In this document: one piece after another, positions 1 to 4,935 of the stretch
Numbering within the stretch: the stretch's first letter is position 1
Layout of the letters: each line of letters starts with the position of its first letter
NCBI GenBank assembly: GCA_012798155.1
Contig: JAAZNR010000548.1
Coordinates: 1 to 5,078 of the forward strand
Source of the DNA: Thermogutta sp.
GTDB lineage: Bacteria > Planctomycetota > Planctomycetia > Pirellulales > Thermoguttaceae
DNA: 5,078 nt
Reading direction: 5' to 3'
Notes under the pieces: generated by a model
What the model saw: only the letters and a program-made list of their open reading frames with translations
Told to the model about the DNA's origin: nothing
Databases searched by the model: none
Made by a program: the position numbers and the translations under genes

Positions 1-724
1 CCACGCGGGCCAGAATCCGCTCCGCGGCCTCCTCCCGGCCCGCCTTGACGAGCCAACGCGGGCTTTCCGGCACGAAGAACATGAGGAGGAAAAACATGGC
101 GGCGGGGACGGTTTCGGCCCCGAACATCCAACGCCAGCCGAGCTGTCCGTTCCAGGTGCCGCGGATGAAGTCCGCCAATTGGCCGTCCGGGATTCCGGGA
201 GGGACGGGCTGCGCGATGGCCCAATTCGTGATCTGCGCGGCGAGGATGCCGATCACAATGGTGAGTTGATTGATGGAGACGAAAACGCCGCGAACTTCGG
301 CGGGCGAGACCTCGGCGATATACATGGGCGAAAGGTTGGAGGCCAAGCCGATGCCGACCCCTCCCAAGATTCTGGCCGCGTTGAACGAGACATAGCTCTC
401 GGCCAGGGCGGTCCACACGGCGGAGGCGGTGAAAAGCAGTCCCGCCGCGAGGAGGAGGCGACGGCGGCCCCAGCGGTCGGTCAGCATTCCGGACAGCACG
501 GCCCCCACGAGGCACCCCGCCAGAGCGCTGCTTTGGGCGAGTCCCTGCCAAAAGCTCTTCGGCGGGATCCGGAAGTAAGGTTCGTAGAAAGGCTTGGCGC
601 CGCCGATGACCACCCAATCGTAGCCGAATAAAAGTCCCCCCATGGCCGCCACAAGACAGACGGACCAGAGGAAAGCCATATCGTAAGCGGGGGATGGAGT
701 GCCGGAAGACTGAGGATGATTCAT
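1..724 (-). CDS. Sugar-porter family MFS transporter, N-terminal half (cut by window edge)
   Basis: Reading leftward from ATG at 724, 241 codons stay open to the window edge, so the C-terminal half lies outside. Seen in the translation: a first membrane segment at about residues 17-40 containing FGYDWVVIGG; the loop 2-3 signature GMLTDRWGRRR (79-89); RILGGVGIG (118-126); AEVSPAEVRG (137-146); INQLTIVIGI (151-160); GWRWMF (196-201); and PESPRWL (219-225) after the sixth membrane segment. This combination is diagnostic of the sugar porter family (XylE, GalP, AraE and GLUT type), usually 12 membrane segments and about 450-500 residues, acting in the cytoplasmic membrane, often by proton symport. 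The substrate cannot be read from this half; a pentose or hexose is likely. The start is supported by the short leader before the first helix. Met16 is an alternative but has no better ribosome site. The upstream nucleoside hydrolase, 72 bp away on the same strand, suggests co-transcription. Confidence 0.93.
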   Translation of the reverse strand, partial: MNHPQSSGTPSPAYDMAFLWSVCLVAAMGGLLFGYDWVVIGGAKPFYEPYFRIPPKSFWQGLAQSSALAGCLVGAVLSGMLTDRWGRRRLLLAAGLLFTASAVWTALAESYVSFNAARILGGVGIGLASNLSPMYIAEVSPAEVRGVFVSINQLTIVIGILAAQITNWAIAQPVPPGIPDGQLADFIRGTWNGQLGWRWMFGAETVPAAMFFLLMFFVPESPRWLVKAGREEAAERILARV

Positions 725-733
725 GGTGCTGAG

Positions 734-747
734 GGCGGTTCTCCGCC
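734..747 (-). promoter_or_regulatory. Small hairpin covering the weak ribosome site of the sugar porter gene
   Basis: On the minus strand the sequence GGCGG-AGAA-CCGCC can form a 5-bp GC stem with a 4-nt loop. The only Shine-Dalgarno-like string before the ATG at 724, GGAGAA, spans the stem and loop, ending about 14 nt before the start, which is further than usual. The pairing is seen directly. That it limits translation of the transporter relative to the upstream hydrolase is inference, and in GC-rich DNA such short stems are common. Confidence 0.25.
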
Positions 748-796
748 GCTTCCCGTCCCGCTTCGGGCGGAATCGGTCGCGGCGCCGAAGCCGAAG

Positions 797-1762
797 TCAA
801 ACAGGCGTAGCGAGGTCGCCGGCGGCGTCGGCGGCCAGGCGCAAGCGTCGCACGATCTCCTGATGGACAGCGCCGGCATCCACGGAGACGGCGACTTCGA
901 GGTTATTGTGGCGCCAAGCCGGGGCGGCACGGCGATCGAAGACCGTGGCCCCCATCGTCAGTTCGCCCGCCGTCTCCACGTCGCCCGACATCTCGACAAA
1001 ACGAAACAGTTCCGGGCAGGCGACGGCCATCAAGGCCAGCGTGTCGTGCAAATGGATGGTCTCGCGTCCCAGTTCCAGCCGATAGTTGCGAAACTTCGCC
1101 GAGAGCAATTTGCGAAACAAGGCCCCCACTTTGCCGGTTTCCTCGGGCAGCTCGCTCAGGAATCCCAAGCCCAGCACCAGTTTGTTACTGGCATCGAGGG
1201 GGATGAGGGTCTTGGGGGCGGCGGAGGCGAACACCACGCGAGCGGCCACGGGATCGCAATAGATGTTGAACTCGGCGGCGGGGGTGATGTTTCCGCCCAC
1301 CTGCACGGCCCCGCCCGCGATCACGATGCGCCCCACCAAAGCGGAAAACTCCGGATCCCGTTGAATGGCCCGCGCGATGTTCGTCAGAGGCCCGAGCGCG
1401 ACGATCGTCACGGCATGGGGCGCGCTGCGAACCTCGTCCACGATCACCTTCTCAGAGGGATGAGGGGTCCGCAACTCGGCGACTGGCAGAGCGGCTACCC
1501 GCAGATCATCGGCGGAGTCGGCGAAGCGTCCCTTCACGGGCAGTCCCCGGTCCGGCTCCGAGGCGGCGCCGATGCGGGGACTTCTTTCCGGGTCGAAATA
1601 GGCCAGCAAGGCCTGGGTGTTGCGGGTAGCGACCGCCGATGATACATTGCCCCCCACCGCCGTGACCGCGAGAACCTCCCAACTCGGGTCAAAAAGGCTG
1701 AGGCACAAGGCGAGGGCGTCGTCGATGCCGGGGTCGATGTCTAAAATAATCTTTCTCGCCAT
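797..1762 (-). CDS. Nucleoside hydrolase (inosine-uridine preferring family)
   Basis: A 321-residue protein, the normal length for the family, which hydrolyses the N-glycosidic bond of ribonucleosides to give free base and ribose. The N-terminus carries the calcium-binding signature DIDPGIDDA (residues 8-16; Asp10, Asp14, Asp15). VALGPLTNIA (121-130) supplies the usual Thr127. AEFNIYCDP (163-171) matches the ribose-binding Glu-Phe-Asn block, and HLHD (237-240) supplies the C-terminal His-Asp pair. One motif differs: where many relatives have His-Gly-x-x-Gly-Leu, this protein reads ADSADDL (81-87), so base specificity cannot be assigned. No signal peptide is seen, so it is probably cytoplasmic. 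The ATG at 1762 is chosen because the conserved beta strand begins immediately and AGGTG lies 4 nt upstream. The frame stays open further upstream to about 2173 but encodes nothing family-like. It is probably transcribed with the sugar porter gene downstream, for nucleoside salvage or use as a carbon source (inference). Confidence 0.93.
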   Translation of the reverse strand: MARKIILDIDPGIDDALALCLSLFDPSWEVLAVTAVGGNVSSAVATRNTQALLAYFDPERSPRIGAASEPDRGLPVKGRFADSADDLRVAALPVAELRTPHPSEKVIVDEVRSAPHAVTIVALGPLTNIARAIQRDPEFSALVGRIVIAGGAVQVGGNITPAAEFNIYCDPVAARVVFASAAPKTLIPLDASNKLVLGLGFLSELPEETGKVGALFRKLLSAKFRNYRLELGRETIHLHDTLALMAVACPELFRFVEMSGDVETAGELTMGATVFDRRAAPAWRHNNLEVAVSVDAGAVHQEIVRRLRLAADAAGDLATPV

Positions 1763-1797
1763 GCCGCACCTGGATTTACAGGGAGTCCTTTTATTCC

Positions 1798-1837
1798 GAA
1801 TCACATTGTTCCCGTTCCCGGAATCGCATTGTTCCCG
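1798..1837. repeat. Two 17-bp direct repeats at the hydrolase promoter, candidate operator
   Basis: GAATCACATTGTTCCCG (1798-1814) and GAATCGCATTGTTCCCG (1821-1837) match at 16 of 17 positions and are spaced 23 bp apart, a little over two helical turns. Between them TTCC-C-GGAA forms a small dyad (1815-1823). The pair sits 36-76 bp before the hydrolase start and directly downstream of its candidate -10 box, where a repressor would block initiation. The repeat is seen directly; the operator role is inference. It could also serve the divergent trpD gene. Confidence 0.5.
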
Positions 1838-1866
1838 ATTGTAGGAATGCCCATCGCATGTCGCAA
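1838..1866 (-). promoter_or_regulatory. Candidate sigma70-type promoter for the nucleoside hydrolase
   Basis: Read on the minus strand, TTGCGA (1866-1861, 4 of 6 to the -35 consensus) is followed after exactly 17 bp by TACAAT (1843-1838, 5 of 6 to the -10 consensus). Initiation would fall near 1830, giving a leader of about 70 nt before the ATG at 1762 and placing both 17-bp direct repeats at the start of the transcript. The match is good for GC-rich DNA, but no transcript data exist here. Confidence 0.45.
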
Positions 1867-1993
1867 TACCTCGCGTCCTCCGCCGCTGAGCCGAGCCGCC
1901 GAGATGCGAGCGGGCAGGGCCGGATCGCGTTTCGGCCGGCGACGCAGGTGACGGCGGATTCATCGCCGCGACGGAATGGGCCGAAGCACGCCC

Positions 1994-2041
1994 GTGGAAA
2001 GGCGGTTGTGTGGAAAGGTGGTTGCTACGAAAGGTGACTAT
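1994..2041 (+). repeat. 16-bp tandem repeat running into the trpD start
   Basis: GTGGAAAGGCGGTTGT (1994-2009) is followed without a gap by GTGGAAAGGTGGTTGC (2010-2025), 14 of 16 identical, then by a degenerate third unit TACGAAAGGTGACTAT (2026-2041). Each unit contains the Shine-Dalgarno-like core GAAAGG, and the third core is the one correctly spaced for trpD. The array could act as extra ribosome docking sites or be a simple slippage product; the sequence does not distinguish these. Confidence 0.5.
2031..2036 (+). promoter_or_regulatory. Ribosome binding site deciding the trpD start
   Basis: AAGGTG lies 6 nt before the second of two adjacent ATG codons (2043) and only 3 nt before the first (2040). 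The normal spacing favours 2043. Upstream GTG codons at 2010 and 2034 are in frame but less well placed. Confidence 0.6.
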
Positions 2042-2042
2042 G

Positions 2043-3056
2043 ATGCTCCATGACGCACTGAGCCGACTCGAGCGAGGAATCGACCTCACGTTCGAAGAGG
2101 CCGTGGCCGTGATCGAGGCCGTGATTTCCGGATCATGCGAGGGGGAAATCGCGCGGCGCATCTTGGCGGCCATGCATTGGAAGGGCGAGGCGGTGGATGA
2201 AGTGGCGGGCGCGGCTCAAGCCATGCGGAAGCACATGCTGCGAATCCGCCCCGCGGCGCCGCTCGTCGTGGACATTGTAGGCACGGGCGGGGACGGGGCC
2301 GGTACGTTCAATATCAGTACGGCCGCGGCCATCGTGACCGCCGCCGCCGGCGTTCCCGTGGCCAAGCACGGCAACCGGAGGATCACCAGCCGCAGCGGGG
2401 CCGCCGACGTGCTGGCCTTGCTGGGCGTGGCGGTGGATGCCGATCCCGCTTTCGCCGAGGAGTGCTTGAACGAACTGGGCATCTGCTTTTGTTTCGCGCC
2501 GAAATTCCATCCCGCCATGCGGAACGTCGCCGACATCCGCGCGAAGCTGGGGCACCCCACGATCTTCAATCTGCTGGGGCCGTTGACCAATCCCGCCGGA
2601 GCAAGCGTTCTGCTTTTGGGCGTGGGACGCGAACACCTGCATCGGATCATGTCGGAGGCCGTACGCTTGTTAGGCACCGAACGCTCGGCGGTGGTCTTCG
2701 GCGGCAGCGGCATGGATGAAATCGACCTCAGCGGATTGACCCGCGTCATTTTGGTCGAGGATGCCCGCACGCGGAGTTTCGGCTGGACCTGGGAAGACTT
2801 CGGACTCGGCCCCGTAAATCCCGATCGGCTGCAAGTCGCCGGCCCCGAGCAAAGCGCGGCACTGATTGCGGAAATCCTGTCGGGGTGCCCCTCGCCCGCC
2901 GCCGACGTCGTGGCCGCCAACGCCGGCGCGGCCTTGTGGTTGACGGGAAAGAGCGAGCATCTGGACGACTGCGTCGAGCTGGCACGGCAGGCCGTCCAAA
3001 GCGGCGCCGCGGCGGACCTCCTCCAGCGTTGGATCGCGAAGAGCCGGCGGGCGTAG
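2043..3056 (+). CDS. trpD: Anthranilate phosphoribosyltransferase
   Basis: A 337-residue protein of the usual stand-alone TrpD length. It transfers the phosphoribosyl group of PRPP to anthranilate in the second step of the tryptophan branch, in the cytoplasm. An N-terminal helical domain (1-70) precedes the PRPP loop GTGGDGAGTFNIST (80-93). It continues with VAKHGNRRITSRSGAADVL (106-124), where the KHGNR block is conserved and the usual SSKSG reads TSRSG. Next come FAPKFHPAMR (151-160) and the anthranilate-site Arg166, then FNLLGPLTNPA (175-185) and the magnesium-binding pair Asp225-Glu226 in GSGMDEIDL. All expected catalytic elements are present, so it should be active. The two ATGs at 2040 and 2043 compete; spacing of AAGGTG favours 2043. 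No other trp gene is in the window, the nucleoside hydrolase diverges upstream, and no leader peptide with tandem Trp codons is visible. The nucleoside-phosphorylase relatives of this fold are excluded by the anthranilate-site motifs. Confidence 0.96.
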   Translation: MLHDALSRLERGIDLTFEEAVAVIEAVISGSCEGEIARRILAAMHWKGEAVDEVAGAAQAMRKHMLRIRPAAPLVVDIVGTGGDGAGTFNISTAAAIVTAAAGVPVAKHGNRRITSRSGAADVLALLGVAVDADPAFAEECLNELGICFCFAPKFHPAMRNVADIRAKLGHPTIFNLLGPLTNPAGASVLLLGVGREHLHRIMSEAVRLLGTERSAVVFGGSGMDEIDLSGLTRVILVEDARTRSFGWTWEDFGLGPVNPDRLQVAGPEQSAALIAEILSGCPSPAADVVAANAGAALWLTGKSEHLDDCVELARQAVQSGAAADLLQRWIAKSRRA

Positions 3057-3062
3057 CGCCTT

Positions 3063-3075
3063 CCCGGCGGCCGGG
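3063..3075 (+). terminator. GC-rich stem just after trpD, possible weak terminator
   Basis: CCCGGCGGCCGGG begins 6 bp after the trpD stop and is a perfect dyad that can fold as a 5-bp GC stem with a 3-nt loop. There is no following run of T, so it does not satisfy the intrinsic terminator rule. It may slow or help end transcription, but a role is unproven. Confidence 0.25.
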
Positions 3076-3160
3076 CGGAAATCATCGAGACCCTGTCCCG
3101 CCCTCCGAATGTAACTGGACTTCTGCAAATGTGGTGACAAGTTCTCGCCCGCCTTGGAAG

Positions 3161-3227
3161 AGGGCTATGGTGAGGGCAATTAGCCGTGAAAACGGCTTGC
3201 CGTGATTGCCCAACTTCACCAAGCCCT
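3161..3227. repeat. Long imperfect hairpin inside the miniature element
   Basis: Nested complementary arms: AGGGCT (3161-3166) with AGCCCT (3222-3227), GGTGA (3169-3173) with TCACC (3216-3220), GGGCAAT (3174-3180) with ATTGCCC (3205-3211), and AGCCGT (3182-3187) with ACGGCT (3192-3197), capped by a GAAA tetraloop. Bulges are small except 7 nt at 3198-3204 and 4 nt at 3212-3215. This gives 24 base pairs in a 67-nt span. As RNA it would be a stable structure; as DNA it may extrude as a cruciform. Confidence 0.7.
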
Positions 3228-3236
3228 CACCCGCTG

Positions 3237-3259
3237 CCCCTCTCCCAGAGGGAGAGGGG
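3237..3259. repeat. Perfect 10-bp palindrome near the right end of the miniature element
   Basis: CCCCTCTCCC (3237-3246), loop AGA, GGGAGAGGGG (3250-3259). It is preceded by CCCTCACCC (3224-3232). From memory, strings of the form CCCTCACCC followed by a CTCTCCC/GGGAGAG hairpin recur between genes in several environmental bacteria as REP-like repeats. There is no T-tract after it, so I do not call it a terminator, although it could stop transcripts or protect 3' ends. Confidence 0.65.
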
Positions 3260-3355
3260 AGCAGTTTGCAAAAGTCCAGAATGTAACGTCCGTTGCCGAC
3301 CTCGTCGGCGTCCCCACGATTGTTCGCGACCGGCCCCCAATTCGCCTCTTTCGTC

Positions 3356-3359
3356 AGGA
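3356..3359 (+). promoter_or_regulatory. Ribosome binding site deciding the MFS start
   Basis: AGGA lies 8 nt before the GTG at 3368. Upstream in-frame TTG codons at 3293 and 3320 lack such a site, and the residues between them and 3368 look unlike a family N-terminus. Confidence 0.5.
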
Positions 3360-3367
3360 CCATCTCC

Positions 3368-4744
3368 GTGGATCGAAAGACCTTTCGACTGGTGCTCTTG
3401 GTATCGTGTTGCCATGCCTTGGTTCACGTTTATGAGCAGTCCTTTTCCAGCGTCGAGCAATTGATCGCGGAGACCTTCGGCGTCAGTCAGGCGACGACCG
3501 GGCTATTAGGGACGTCCTTCCGGCTGCCGTTCGGGCTTTGCGCCCTGGCCGCCGGCTGGCTGGCCGATCGCTGGGGGCAAAAGGTCATGCTGGCGATTTA
3601 CCTGGTGGGTTGCGGGCTGACCAGCTTGTTCTTGTTTTCGGCGGGAAAAACCGCGGCCGAGACGGGCAACATCGCGATTCTTTTCGTCGCCCTGCCGATG
3701 TTGGGGCTTTTCGCCTCGATCTACCATCCCGCCGGACTGGCCCTGATCGCCCAACGTACCACCCCCGAGAACCGCCCTTTGTCGCTCGGATATCACGGTA
3801 TCCTGGGGTCGCTGGGTATCGCGGCGGGGCCGCTCTTGGCCTCCTGGGTCTTGTATTCGGGCGGAAGTTGGCAGTCGTTCTACCTCGCGCTTTCCGTGCC
3901 GGGAATCGTGTTGGCCCTGGTCGTCTTCTTCGCCCTTCGCGACGGCGCGGGCGACGGGGAGGCCGCCGCCCCTGCCGCCGCACCTCCCTTTGATGCCACA
4001 GGGCCGGTATTGCCGATGCCGGATTCTCACTCCGGCTTCGAGCTGCAAGGTGATAATCAGAACCGGGCGGCGAAAGGGCCGGCAAACGCGGATTCGCTCG
4101 CAGCGCAGGAGACCGCCGCGCCCTCCCATTCGTCGGTGTCCGAGGAAAAGCCCGCCTGGAGGCATTATTTCCTGCTCATTACGGCCACGACTTTGGCGGG
4201 GTTCGTGTACTCCGCGGTCATGACATTCTTGCCCCGCTACTTGGACGATTCGGGCCTGTTTCCCCATTTGCCCAGGGAGAGCGTGCGAAACATTCTCAGC
4301 GGGACCGTGCTCTTGCTGGGCATGATCGGGCAATATACGGCAGGGCGTTGGGCGACTCCGCGGACCCTGGAACGGATGTTGGCCGGCGTGTTTTGGGCCA
4401 GTCTGCCGCTGCTGATCGTGATGGGGGCGGTCTCCGGGACGTGGCGGGTCTTGGCGGCCGCCGTCTTCATGCCCGTCTTCTTCATGCACCAGCCCCTCTA
4501 CAACAGCCTGGTGGCCAAATACGTCCCGCGGCGACGCCGCAGCATGGCCTACGGCTTGAGCTTCACCCTCAGCTTCGGCGGGGGCAGCATCGGCCCGGCC
4601 GTCGTCGGTTTCATTCAAGCCCGGTCGGGAGATTACGGAAACCTGGCCGCTTACGCCGTGTTGGCGCTGACGATCGGGGCGGCGGCGGCCATGGTCCGAT
4701 TGTTGGCGCGAAAAGCCGCCGTAACTCAAGGCCACGGGCATTGA
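3368..4744 (+). CDS. MFS transporter resembling the fosmidomycin-resistance (Fsr) group
   Basis: A 458-residue membrane protein from GTG 3368. It opens with a first helix containing CCHALVHVYEQ (14-24), followed by the MFS loop 2-3 signature GWLADRWGQK (63-72), ASIYHPAGLALIAQ (116-129), GYHGILGSLGIAAGPLLA (141-158), and late in the protein MAYGLSFTLSFGGGSIGP (393-410). The early His pair and the YHPAG block are typical, as I recall, of the Fsr-like MFS group, inner-membrane proteins often annotated as drug or metabolite exporters; the substrate is unknown here. Membrane segments 1-6 lie before residue 190 and 7-12 after 266. Between them is a long hydrophilic loop (about 191-265, rich in Ala, Pro, Asp and Asn), longer than usual. 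An upstream TTG at 3293 would add 25 residues but starts just after the miniature element and has no ribosome site. The gene is downstream of trpD in the same direction but separated by the element; no functional link to tryptophan synthesis is evident. Confidence 0.88.
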   Translation: MDRKTFRLVLLVSCCHALVHVYEQSFSSVEQLIAETFGVSQATTGLLGTSFRLPFGLCALAAGWLADRWGQKVMLAIYLVGCGLTSLFLFSAGKTAAETGNIAILFVALPMLGLFASIYHPAGLALIAQRTTPENRPLSLGYHGILGSLGIAAGPLLASWVLYSGGSWQSFYLALSVPGIVLALVVFFALRDGAGDGEAAAPAAAPPFDATGPVLPMPDSHSGFELQGDNQNRAAKGPANADSLAAQETAAPSHSSVSEEKPAWRHYFLLITATTLAGFVYSAVMTFLPRYLDDSGLFPHLPRESVRNILSGTVLLLGMIGQYTAGRWATPRTLERMLAGVFWASLPLLIVMGAVSGTWRVLAAAVFMPVFFMHQPLYNSLVAKYVPRRRRSMAYGLSFTLSFGGGSIGPAVVGFIQARSGDYGNLAAYAVLALTIGAAAAMVRLLARKAAVTQGHGH

Positions 4745-4810
4745 GCGATCGTCCCGTGAAGACGCCCGCTGTGGAGAACCGGCGAAACGAGTCGGCCGGC
4801 CGGGTTCTTA

Positions 4811-4858
4811 GCGGCCGGGTGGCTGGGGTCGTAGCGGAGCGCAGCCCCCGGTCACCGG
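4811..4858. repeat. GC-rich imperfect inverted stretch, possible end of the MFS transcript
   Basis: CCGGGTGGCTGGGG (4815-4828) is partly complementary to CCCCCGGTCACCGG (4845-4858): 9 of 14 positions pair strictly, more with G-U pairs, around a 16-nt loop. It starts about 70 bp after the MFS stop. The motif style, CTGGGG then AGCGGAGCGCAGCCCC, resembles intergenic repeats I recall from planctomycetes, but that cannot be checked here. No T-tract follows. Confidence 0.3.
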
Positions 4859-4935
4859 TCCTCGCGCCGCTTCCAACACCCGCTGATGGCGGCGGCGAGT
4901 TCTTCCGCTGCACTCATGCCCCTGCCCGGTCCGTC

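Larger units (their letters stand above)
3107..3287. mobile_element. Miniature inverted-repeat element (MITE-like), 163 bp with 9-bp target duplication
   Basis: The ends are TGGACTTCTGCAAA (3116-3129) and TTTGCAAAAGTCCA (3265-3278), inverted repeats matching at 13 of 14 positions. The element is bounded on both sides by the identical 9-mer GAATGTAAC (3107-3115 and 3279-3287), the expected target-site duplication. The last base of each flank also extends the inverted repeat, so the boundary could be read as a 7-bp duplication (AATGTAA) with 15-bp ends. The 163-bp body has no credible gene and is rich in palindromes, so it must be moved by a transposase encoded elsewhere. Duplications of 8-9 bp occur in several IS families (IS1, IS4, IS256 and ISAs1 among them); the parent cannot be identified from this copy. 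It splits the trpD to MFS interval, leaving 50 bp on the trpD side and 80 bp before the chosen MFS start. Deleting the element plus one 9-mer gives a clean empty site. Confidence 0.8.

Noticed and set aside
716..1642. Long plus-strand open frame (308 codons) opposite the nucleoside hydrolase
   Set aside because: It is antisense to a gene with clear active-site motifs. Its translation is rich in Gly, His, Gln and Arg with no recognisable domain, as expected from GC-rich shadow frames.
1976..2053. Short leader peptide or tryptophan attenuator before trpD
   Set aside because: The small frame from ATG 1976 has no Trp codon and overlaps the trpD start. The other frames have only isolated Trp codons, and no terminator with a T-tract precedes trpD.
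1763..2173. N-terminal extension of the nucleoside hydrolase
   Set aside because: The frame is open, but the extension overlaps trpD, crosses the candidate promoter and repeats, and lies before the conserved N-terminal strand. ATG 1762 has a suitable ribosome site.
3107..3287. CRISPR-like array or tRNA-type attachment site in the trpD to MFS gap
   Set aside because: There is only one pair of direct repeats, each 9 bp and exactly flanking inverted ends, with no regularly spaced repeats and no tRNA fold.
3259..3294. Outward promoter at the right end of the miniature element driving the MFS gene
   Set aside because: TTGCAA (3266-3271) is a weak -35, but no acceptable -10 lies 16-18 bp downstream.
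3293..3367. TTG 3293 as the start of the second MFS protein
   Set aside because: The 25 extra residues are unlike the family N-terminus and have no ribosome site. GTG 3368 has AGGA at 8 nt and begins just before the first helix.
3506..4741. 411-codon minus-strand frame opposite the second MFS gene
   Set aside because: The composition is dominated by Arg, Gly, Gln and Pro with no family motif, while the opposite strand encodes a well-formed membrane transporter.
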